Below, piece by piece: positions 17,654-24,752 of a stretch of DNA of 64,000 nt; positions within the stretch are counted from its first letter, which is position 1, and each line of letters opens with the position of its first letter. Made by a program: the position numbers and the translations under genes. The stretch covers positions 62,001 to 126,000 of the forward strand of contig NZ_CP136758.1 of NCBI RefSeq assembly GCF_032930845.1, given 5' to 3'. Origin of the DNA: Parvularcula sp. LCG005 (GTDB lineage Bacteria; Pseudomonadota; Alphaproteobacteria; Caulobacterales; Parvularculaceae). The notes under the pieces are model-generated. The model did not search any database. It had not been told where the DNA came from and worked only from the letters and a program-made list of their open reading frames with translations.

Positions 17654-18810
17654 CAATTGGACTCCAGAAGTGTCGCGGGACAATAGGGCCGCTCGGCGGG
17701 CGCTTCGGGCTCTTCGCCAGCGAGGGCCTTGCGGACGGATTTTGGCATTTCGGTGAGATCGACAATGCGTTCATTGGCAAAGAACGCCATCGTCTCTTCC
17801 ATCGTATTGCAGCCGTCGCAGCCTTTGGCGGAATCGCTGCCGTCGGTCCAGTCGGCGTTCAGATAGTTCCCGCCCCAGATCAGGACCCACGCAGGCTGGG
17901 TTTCCGCCAAAACCTTATCGGATGGAGCCTTGCCAACTTCAGTCAGGGCAAAGAGCGTATCAGGGGCCAGCGCCTTGATGTTCGTCGCGCCGTCATAGAA
18001 TGACGCGCTGTCACTATCGGTCTCGTATACATCGGTCGCGATAATGTCGGGCTTGTGCTTCTCAGGCCAATAGCGCGGCGCGTCCTCGGTGGCGCGGTTG
18101 CCGCTCCAGACCCAGACGAGGTTGGTCAGGCCATGTTCCTCGACCAGCACTTCGTAAAGAGCATCCCAAAGTTGCGGGTACGCATCTTTCTGGCCCCACC
18201 AGAACCAGCCGCCATTCATTTCGTGATAGGGGCGGAAGAAGACGAGAACCCCCTCATCTTCGAGGCGCTTCAGCGTGCGGGCCGCCACATCGACATCGGC
18301 CTTCCACAGATCATGTTCGGGCGTGCCCGGCGTCAGCATCCGGTCCAGCTCTTCAGCCGTCATCGCGGTTTGAGAGCATGTATAGAACTCGCCGCGCATG
18401 CAGACTTTCAGCGGATTGCGCTGGTGCCAGGCGACGGTGACCAGACCACCCTGGCGGGAATGGGTCACAGCGTGATCGACAAAGTAATCTTCAAACGGAG
18501 GGTATTCATTGGCGAACATCAATTCGAGGCCCAGCACCGCTGGTTCAGCGCCGGTCATCTGAACCAGTCGGTCCATCGAGTCGCATTTGAGAAAGACCTC
18601 ATACTCGTTGACCTGTGTCCCTGCGAGTGTCTTGCCGTCTTCTGTCAGGCCAGAAAGATAGTCCATGACCGTCGAGGCGCGCTTGTCGAAATCAGGCGAC
18701 GTCTTGTGGTGGTCCACTGCGCTGGCGGATGCCGGGCCCGTCGTGAAACACGTTGCAAGTGCGACCGCAGCAAGAGCGGTTCTGGGCTGCCTGAAAAGAT
18801 GGTTGCTCAT
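17653..18810 (-). CDS. secreted GH26 endo-beta-1,4-mannanase
   Basis: 385 residues from ATG 18810 (GGGAGAA upstream). Signal peptide about 1-31 (ATCFTTGPASAS). Catalytic acid/base E197 lies in RPYHEMNGGWFWWG and nucleophile E291 in ALTEVG, both classic GH26 motifs. It cuts mannan or glucomannan to short oligosaccharides, mainly mannobiose, outside the cytoplasm. First gene of the four-gene mannan operon, with two LacI-type operator candidates upstream. A cysteine-rich acidic stretch near the C terminus (SAKGCDGCNTMEET) may form a disulfide. An earlier in-frame start at 18924 would run through the operator region and is rejected. Confidence 0.92.
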   Translation of the reverse strand: MSNHLFRQPRTALAAVALATCFTTGPASASAVDHHKTSPDFDKRASTVMDYLSGLTEDGKTLAGTQVNEYEVFLKCDSMDRLVQMTGAEPAVLGLELMFANEYPPFEDYFVDHAVTHSRQGGLVTVAWHQRNPLKVCMRGEFYTCSQTAMTAEELDRMLTPGTPEHDLWKADVDVAARTLKRLEDEGVLVFFRPYHEMNGGWFWWGQKDAYPQLWDALYEVLVEEHGLTNLVWVWSGNRATEDAPRYWPEKHKPDIIATDVYETDSDSASFYDGATNIKALAPDTLFALTEVGKAPSDKVLAETQPAWVLIWGGNYLNADWTDGSDSAKGCDGCNTMEETMAFFANERIVDLTEMPKSVRKALAGEEPEAPAERPYCPATLLESN

Positions 18811-18865
18811 AATATTCTCCCGATGGCCGTTCTGCCTGTCGACCGGCGCGGCTTTGTGAGGAGAA

Positions 18866-18879
18866 TGTAAACGTTCCCA
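18866..18879. promoter_or_regulatory. LacI-type operator candidate, GH26 side
   Basis: TGTAAACGTTCCCA with outer bases GAATG/CATTC also symmetric, giving a 20-base imperfect palindrome centred on AACGTT (18863-18882). It is 56 bases upstream of the GH26 start and matches TGNNANCGNTNNCA. Confidence 0.6.
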
Positions 18880-18943
18880 TTCAATTGGCAAGCCAACAAC
18901 GACTGTGCGGTGCAGCATTTCCAATCTGCGAGGCAGGCAACTA

Positions 18944-18957
18944 TGTAAACGGTTCCA
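18944..18957. promoter_or_regulatory. LacI-type operator candidate, GH5_7 side
   Basis: TGTAAACGGTTCCA shares its left half (TGTAAAC) with the site 78 bases away. It is 66 bases upstream of the divergent GH5_7 gene. Two similar sites in one divergent promoter suggest joint control, possibly by looping. Confidence 0.58.
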
Positions 18958-19022
18958 CCTTGACGTTTCAGTGCGGCTCTGGCCAATTTGCGGCCAGATA
19001 AAAACAGGTCGGGAGGATCGAC

Positions 19023-20429
19023 ATGATCAGACTGAAAGTACTCTTGCTCGCCGGTGGATCGCTTCTCGCGGCTTGTACCGGTGAGAAAACGACAACCTCC
19101 ACGTCGGCAGCGCCTGCGGCCGTGCCCGCCACGTCCAGCGAAGCCAATAGTGCGCCCGCCGCGGCGATGCCCACGGGTTTTGTCACGGTCGACGGGCAGG
19201 ATTTCGAAATCGATGGCGAAGAGTACCAATATGTCGGGGTCAATTTTTGGTACGGCGCCTATCTGGGCGCGGGCGGCGACATCGGCAATGTCGAGCGGCT
19301 GCGCAAGGAACTTGATGACCTCAAGGCGCTAGGCGTGACCAATCTGCGCGTTCTTGGATCGTCTGAAGACGGACCGATGAAGGCATCGATCAAACCGGCG
19401 TTCCGAAACGAGACTGATGTTTACAATGAAGAGCTGCTGAAAGGCCTCGACGTTCTTCTCGCAGAGATGGCCAAGCGAGACATGAAGGCTGTCATCTATC
19501 TGAACAATTTTTGGGAATGGTCCGGCGGCATGGGGACCTATCTCTCATGGGTCAATGACGGGGAATATGTGGATCTGGGTGATCCAGACAAACCATGGCC
19601 GGCCTATGTTCTTCACACGATGAAGTTCTACTCGAACGAAGAAGCCAATCGGATGTTCAAGGATTACATCGAGGCGGTCGTGACGCGGACCAATAGTGTT
19701 ACCGGCGTCCGTTACGTCGATGATCCGACCATCATGTCATGGCAGCTCGCCAACGAGCCGCGTGCTGGCTACAATGCCGAAAAGCCTGAAAATCACGCCA
19801 TGCCAGCTTTCTACGCGTGGATTGAGGATATTGCCGGCTATATCCAGTCTCTCGATCCCAATCACCTCGTCTCCACGGGGAATGAAGGGTTCATGGGGTG
19901 TGCAGACAATGATGCCTGCTTCCTCGAGGCGCACGATACGAGCGCGATCGACTATCTGACCTTCCACATGTGGCCTTACAACTGGGGCTGGCTGGACGAT
20001 CAGGACATGGAAGGCACATTTGATCGTGTCCTGGCCAATTCGGGCGCCTATATCGACAAGCACATCGGCTTTGCGAATGAGTTAGGCAAGCCGATCGTGA
20101 TCGAGGAATTTGGTCTGCCACGCGACGGCGGCGCTCTGTCGGTGGAGTCGACAACCGATTTTCGTGACCGCTTCTATAGCTATGTCTATGACCGGATCGA
20201 ACAGAGCGCATCCACTGATGGTCCGCTGGTCGGCTCCAACATCTGGACATGGGGCGGTGCTGGTCGCGCCGAACACCCCGACGGCAATTGGCAGGATGGT
20301 GATCGCAGCTATACGGGTGATCCGCCCCAGGAACCACAGGGCCTTAATTCAGTGTTCGACACCGATGAATCGACCATGGCGCTCATGAAAGATCATGCCA
20401 TTGAACTCGGCGTTCAGTCTGCGGACTGA
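19023..20429 (+). CDS. GH5_7-like endo-beta-1,4-mannanase, lipoprotein
   Basis: 468 residues. Lipoprotein signal with lipobox LLAAC (C18), then a low-complexity Thr/Ser/Ala linker to about residue 50. The GH5 barrel has GVNFWYGAY, acid/base E245 in QLANEPR, HMWPYNWGW, and nucleophile E362 in VIEEFG, matching bacterial and fungal subfamily 7 mannanases. Anchored in the outer or inner membrane, it would work with the soluble GH26 and GH5_8 enzymes. GGGAGG precedes the ATG. Divergent from the GH26 operon with shared operator candidates. Confidence 0.9.
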   Translation: MIRLKVLLLAGGSLLAACTGEKTTTSTSAAPAAVPATSSEANSAPAAAMPTGFVTVDGQDFEIDGEEYQYVGVNFWYGAYLGAGGDIGNVERLRKELDDLKALGVTNLRVLGSSEDGPMKASIKPAFRNETDVYNEELLKGLDVLLAEMAKRDMKAVIYLNNFWEWSGGMGTYLSWVNDGEYVDLGDPDKPWPAYVLHTMKFYSNEEANRMFKDYIEAVVTRTNSVTGVRYVDDPTIMSWQLANEPRAGYNAEKPENHAMPAFYAWIEDIAGYIQSLDPNHLVSTGNEGFMGCADNDACFLEAHDTSAIDYLTFHMWPYNWGWLDDQDMEGTFDRVLANSGAYIDKHIGFANELGKPIVIEEFGLPRDGGALSVESTTDFRDRFYSYVYDRIEQSASTDGPLVGSNIWTWGGAGRAEHPDGNWQDGDRSYTGDPPQEPQGLNSVFDTDESTMALMKDHAIELGVQSAD

Positions 20430-20450
20430 CAGGTAACTGGCGAAGGGTGC

Positions 20451-21173
20451 TTACAGTCCTTCGCATCCTTCTTCGACGCAGGGGCGCAGCAATTCGCTGA
20501 AAACCGTATAGCCTTCATCATTCAGGTGAAGGCCGTCACCGGTCAGCTCTGGCAGCATCGTGCCGTCCTCTGCCGCAAATGCCGGCGCAATATTCAGGAA
20601 AGTGAACCCTTCCTTCTGCGCCGCCTCCGCCACCAGCCGGTTGGCGGGCAGAATGGTCATGTTGCCTGCTGTTTCACGTGGCAGGATCGACAGGACGTAG
20701 ATGTCGGTTTCAGGCAGGCTGCGTTGCAGGCGATGCACGATCTCAATGATGTTGAGGGCGATATGATCCGGACCATGATCATACCCCGTATCATTCGTGC
20801 CGATCAGCAGGAACAGTCGATCAGGGTGATGCCTTGCGAGCTGTGACAGTCGGGTCAGGACGCCATCCGTTGTGTCCCAGCCGATGCCGAAATTCCGCGT
20901 CTCTACCCTTGGAAAAAGTGTCGGCAGATCCGCGCCCTCTGTAATGCTGTCGCCCAGAAAGATGACGCCGCCATCAAGTGTGTCATAGGCTTCAAGCACC
21001 GGCAGCCGCCCTGCCACATGGGCCCGCCCATCGGGGACAAAGCCGGGCCAGATCGAGATACCTTCAACGACGGGGCCGGTGTCATCCATCAGCTTACCCT
21101 CGTTCTGGCCGCCGCATCCGGCCAGGGCAGACAGGCCGAACACCCCCAACCATTTCGATACATTCATGCGCAC
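20451..21173 (-). CDS. SGNH/GDSL-family lipoprotein, possible carbohydrate esterase
   Basis: 240 residues. Lipoprotein signal with lipobox ALAGC (C20). All four SGNH blocks are visible: FLGDSITEG with nucleophile S76, the block II glycine in NFGIGWDT, IGTNDTG, and DGLHLNDEGY carrying the Asp/His pair. Such proteins hydrolyse acyl esters. In a mannan locus, removal of acetyl groups from acetylated glucomannan is a reasonable inference, but a general lipid or sialate esterase cannot be excluded. It converges with the GH5_7 gene, and a hairpin (GCGAAGG/CCTTCGC, 20440-20464) overlaps its stop codon. It is 55 bases downstream of LacI 2 on the same strand. Confidence 0.82.
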   Translation of the reverse strand: MRMNVSKWLGVFGLSALAGCGGQNEGKLMDDTGPVVEGISIWPGFVPDGRAHVAGRLPVLEAYDTLDGGVIFLGDSITEGADLPTLFPRVETRNFGIGWDTTDGVLTRLSQLARHHPDRLFLLIGTNDTGYDHGPDHIALNIIEIVHRLQRSLPETDIYVLSILPRETAGNMTILPANRLVAEAAQKEGFTFLNIAPAFAAEDGTMLPELTGDGLHLNDEGYTVFSELLRPCVEEGCEGL

Positions 21174-21228
21174 TGTCTCCCTCGACCCGCCTGGACGGCT
21201 CGGGTCCCTGATCGTCGCTTAGGATGCG

Positions 21229-22224
21229 TCAGATGCGTCGGCAACTGCCGCGGATGACGAGTTCGGTGGGGAGGATTTGCCGCTCCTGTCCGGGGCGACC
21301 TTTCAGGCGGTTGACCATCAGTGTCATGGCAATTTCGCCCATGCGCTCCGCCGGCTGCATGACCGTTGTCAGTGGTGGTGCGCTGAACCGGCTGAAGGCA
21401 ATGTTGTCGAAGCCTGTGATGGAGATGTCGTCCGGGACGCGCATCCCCCGATCAAGGCAGGTGCGCATTGCACCGATCGCAATCTCATCACTCATGCAGA
21501 ACAGGGCGGTCAGGTCCGGCGTGCGGGTCAACAGGCGCAGGGCTGCTTCGGCCCCGCCGCTCAGCGAGAACGCGTTGAATTCGGCATCGTTCGGACTGTA
21601 CTCCAGATCATAGGCGGCGAGCGCTCGGCGAAACCCGTTCAGGCGCGTGCGCGTGACATCGCGGTCCGGAATGCCGGCGAGCACCCCGATGCGCCGATGA
21701 CCAAGGGCGAGCAGATAGCTGGCCATGGACTCCGCGGCCGCTTCATTGTCGACGCTGACCGTGGGGTAGGGGCGGTGCCCCACCGGCTCAATCGCGTGAA
21801 CAAATGGAATGCCGCAATCATCGCCGCGCTTATGAAGGACTTCCAGGGGGCGGCCGCCCAGCTGGATCACCCCATCCGCCCGGTTGGTTTCGACCAGTTC
21901 GACCCCGGATCGTTCGATCTCCACGTCGTCATGGGTGTCTGAGACCAGGAGGTAATAATTGTTTTCCGTCGCCACCCGCTCAATGCCTGATAGGACACGG
22001 GTGAAAAGCACGTTCGACAGTTCCGGTACCAAAATGAGCACACTGTCGGTGCTCTTGCCGCGAAACGCCTTGGCCATGGAGTTCGGCTTGTAATTGAGAT
22101 TTTCGGCGGCTTCGCGAACCCGCGCGAGCGTGTCAGGCGAGACCTTGTCCGGCTGCGTATAGGCCCGTGAAACGGTTGCGGGCGATACGCCTGCCATGCG
22201 CGCGACGTCTCTGATCTGTGCCAA
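21229..22224 (-). CDS. LacI-family transcriptional regulator 2 (TTG start)
   Basis: 331 residues from a TTG at 22224. The reading frame is open further upstream to 22428, but the helix-turn-helix (IRDVARMAGVSPATVSRAY) begins only here, and AGAAGG lies eight bases before the TTG, an ideal ribosome site. The extra upstream codons would cover the promoter. Hinge helix (NSMAKAFRGKST) and sensor domain with ALFCMSDEIAIGAM and SITGFDN are intact. It resembles LacI 1 closely, suggesting paralogy. Divergent from the symporter/GH3 genes and next to the SGNH lipoprotein; it probably regulates them. Confidence 0.88.
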   Translation of the reverse strand: MAQIRDVARMAGVSPATVSRAYTQPDKVSPDTLARVREAAENLNYKPNSMAKAFRGKSTDSVLILVPELSNVLFTRVLSGIERVATENNYYLLVSDTHDDVEIERSGVELVETNRADGVIQLGGRPLEVLHKRGDDCGIPFVHAIEPVGHRPYPTVSVDNEAAAESMASYLLALGHRRIGVLAGIPDRDVTRTRLNGFRRALAAYDLEYSPNDAEFNAFSLSGGAEAALRLLTRTPDLTALFCMSDEIAIGAMRTCLDRGMRVPDDISITGFDNIAFSRFSAPPLTTVMQPAERMGEIAMTLMVNRLKGRPGQERQILPTELVIRGSCRRI

Positions 22225-22723
22225 GGTGCGGACCTTCTTATGAAATTGATGAAACAGACCTGCGACAAAATTGTAGCGCCCCTCTGTTGCATGAAACAAG
22301 TCGCATTCTTGTCCTGAAAATGGAAGGGAATGCTGAAAAGCGCGGAAATTCGATGAAAATGGCGATGAAACGTTTTCAATCCTCGCGAGTGTGATTTCAT
22401 CCGCGTTTTTGTGTCTCAAATATTGCAATGTAATCGTTTGTAGAGCAGGTTCTGGCTCAGCCAGCCGGGGCCTATTCGCCGAAGATGCGAAAGGCTGCAG
22501 AAGTGTTGGCAGTCCTGTTGCTCCTGGCAGCCTGGACCAGCGATAACGAGCATAAACACGGCGCTCATGCGCGCCGCCTTGGGAGGAAATTGAGGGTGCT
22601 CACCAACCAGATCAGGCAGCAGATACGCTGCAGCACACGTCCTGCGTCCGCGTCCCAGCGGATGGGGTTGGCCTATCCATCATCCAATCTTCCCCTCACG
22701 ACCCACCAACGGCGAGGCTGACC
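22225..22723. promoter_or_regulatory. 499-base divergent control region, LacI 2 / symporter
   Basis: Contains operator-like GATGAAACGTTTTCAATC (22364-22381, asymmetric by one base) and TGTAATCGTTTGTA (22429-22442), which shares TGTAA.CGTT with the GH26 operator. A GGGAGG at 22581-22586 precedes a GTG (22596) that opens a 41-codon frame ending at 22721, two bases before the symporter start. This could be a leader peptide or chance; it resembles no family I know. No other gene is seen. Confidence 0.45.
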
Positions 22724-24682
22724 ATGCAGCTCCATGCAATCGATATCGCTATCATTCTCGTCTATATTGGCGCGACCCTCTTTATCGGCTTCTGGATTTC
22801 CAGCCGCGCGTCGAAGAACATGAAAAGCTACTTCCTCGGCGGCAACAAGCTGCCTTGGTATGCGCTGGGGCTGTCGAATGCCTCGGGCATGTTTGACGTC
22901 GCGGGCACCATGTGGCTCGTCAGCCTGCTGTTCGTTTACGGTCTGAAATCTGTCTTCATTCCGTGGCTTTGGCCGGTCTTCAACCAGATTTTCCTGATGG
23001 TCTTCCTGTCGATCTGGATGCGCCGTTCCGGCGCCATGACCGGCGCGGAATGGATCACCTTGCGGTTCGGCGATGGTCCATCAGCCCGTCTTAGCCACCT
23101 GATCGTTGTGCTGTTCGCGCTCATGTTGGTGCTCGCCTACATGGCCTATGGGTTCTTGGGCATTGGTAAGCTGTCCGCACAGTTCATGCCGCTGGATCTT
23201 GCGGACATTCTGAACCTCCACCTCTTCCTGCCCGACGCGCTTCAGGGGGCTGGCCTGACCAGTGATCTGGCATTGGAGCGCGACGCGCTGATGACGCGCT
23301 ATAATGAACAGGCCTGGGGTGTCGTGGTGGTGGTTCTGACCACATTGTACGTGATCAAAGGCGGCATGTATTCGGTGGTCTTCACCGAGGTGATGCAGTT
23401 CTGTGTGATGACGGTCGCCAGCCTTGGCATTGCGTGGATCGCATTCTCGCACACCTCGCCGGAAATGATCGAAGCGGCCATTCCCGAGGGTTGGGCCAAC
23501 CCGTTCTTTGGCTGGGAGCTTGGCCTCGACTGGTCCAATCTCATTCCCTCCGCCAACGACAAGATCGCCAATGAGGGCTATTCGCTCTTCGGCATCTTCT
23601 TCGCCCTGGTTCTGCTGAAGGGCGTCTTCATCTCCATGGCGGGCCCTGCGCCGAACTATGACATGCAGCGCATCCTGTCGGCCCGCACGCCGGTCGAGGC
23701 CGCCAAGATGAGCTGGTTCGTGAACTGCGTGCTGATCGTGCCGCGCTACTTCCTCATTGCCGGCCTTGTTGTGCTGGCCCTCGTCTATTTCTCGGACGAG
23801 CTACGGGCGCAGGGCAGTGCCGCTGATTTCGAAGCGATCCTGCCCTTCGCGTTGAGCGAGTTCATCCCGGCCGGCCTTCTCGGTCTGGCGCTGGCAGGTC
23901 TGTTGGCAGCGTTCATGTCGAGCTTCGCGGCCCCGCTGAACGCGGCGCCTGCCTATGTCGTGAACGACATCTACAAGAAGTACATCAACCCCAATGCCTC
24001 CGACCGCACCTATATGCGGCTGAGCTATCTGGTCTCGGCGCTGTTCGTGATCATCGGGACCTTTGCGGGGCTGTTCCTGACGTCGATCGACGGCGTAGTG
24101 AATATCGTCATTGCCGGTCTTTACGGCGGTTACACCGCGGCGAACGTCGTCAAATGGTACTGGTGGCGGATGAATGGCTACGGCTATTTCTGGGGCATGC
24201 TGGTGGGGATCGCCCTGTCGCTGCTGCTCGGCTTTCCGGAGACAGAGATACTTGCCGAACTGTTTGGCCTCAGCCCGGCGCTGACGCCGCTGGTGGCCTT
24301 CCCGTTCTTCTTCATCGCGTCGATGGCAGCCATTGTGATCGCCTCTAAGATGACGCCAGCAACGGACATAGCCGTCCTGCAGGAGTTTTATCTGCGCACG
24401 CGGCCCTGGGGGTTCTGGGGACCGGTGCAGAAATCACTGGAAGACGCCGGCCGTGCCGTTGCGCCGAACCGCGATTTCAAGCGCGACATGATCAATGTGG
24501 CGGTGGGTATCGTGTGGCAGACCAGCCTCGTTGCGTTCCCGATTTTCATTGTCATTCGTCACTGGGAGAAGGCGGGCATCGCCGCCGGCCTCATTGTGGT
24601 GACATCGATCTTCCTGAAAATATTCTGGTATGATCGCCTCCAGGACTACGCCCCTGACTATACACCCCCAGCGAGCGCCTGA
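22724..24682 (+). CDS. sodium:solute symporter (SSS family), probable sugar importer
   Basis: 652 residues, an inner-membrane protein with about 13-14 hydrophobic segments. The N terminus (SSRASKNMKSYFLGGNKLPWY) is the typical SSS start, and GLYGGYTAANVVKWYWWRMNGYGYFWGM lies near the later helices. Longer than PutP-type members (about 500) because of a periplasmic loop near 155-200 and a C-terminal extension. Sodium-driven uptake of a sugar or mannooligosaccharide is inferred from the locus, where no other inner-membrane carrier for mannobiose is seen. GGCGAGG precedes the ATG. A GH3 gene follows after 70 bases. Confidence 0.85.
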   Translation: MQLHAIDIAIILVYIGATLFIGFWISSRASKNMKSYFLGGNKLPWYALGLSNASGMFDVAGTMWLVSLLFVYGLKSVFIPWLWPVFNQIFLMVFLSIWMRRSGAMTGAEWITLRFGDGPSARLSHLIVVLFALMLVLAYMAYGFLGIGKLSAQFMPLDLADILNLHLFLPDALQGAGLTSDLALERDALMTRYNEQAWGVVVVVLTTLYVIKGGMYSVVFTEVMQFCVMTVASLGIAWIAFSHTSPEMIEAAIPEGWANPFFGWELGLDWSNLIPSANDKIANEGYSLFGIFFALVLLKGVFISMAGPAPNYDMQRILSARTPVEAAKMSWFVNCVLIVPRYFLIAGLVVLALVYFSDELRAQGSAADFEAILPFALSEFIPAGLLGLALAGLLAAFMSSFAAPLNAAPAYVVNDIYKKYINPNASDRTYMRLSYLVSALFVIIGTFAGLFLTSIDGVVNIVIAGLYGGYTAANVVKWYWWRMNGYGYFWGMLVGIALSLLLGFPETEILAELFGLSPALTPLVAFPFFFIASMAAIVIASKMTPATDIAVLQEFYLRTRPWGFWGPVQKSLEDAGRAVAPNRDFKRDMINVAVGIVWQTSLVAFPIFIVIRHWEKAGIAAGLIVVTSIFLKIFWYDRLQDYAPDYTPPASA

Positions 24683-24752
24683 TGGCGTACTTGACGGGAT
24701 AAACTGATCCGCGTCGGCAACGCGCCGACTTAAAGCCAAACGGAAATGGACC

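Noticed and set aside
22741-22755. Operator-like GATATCGCTATCATT near the symporter start
   Set aside because: It lies inside the coding sequence for the first membrane helix (Asp-Ile-Ala-Ile-Ile) and is explained by codons.
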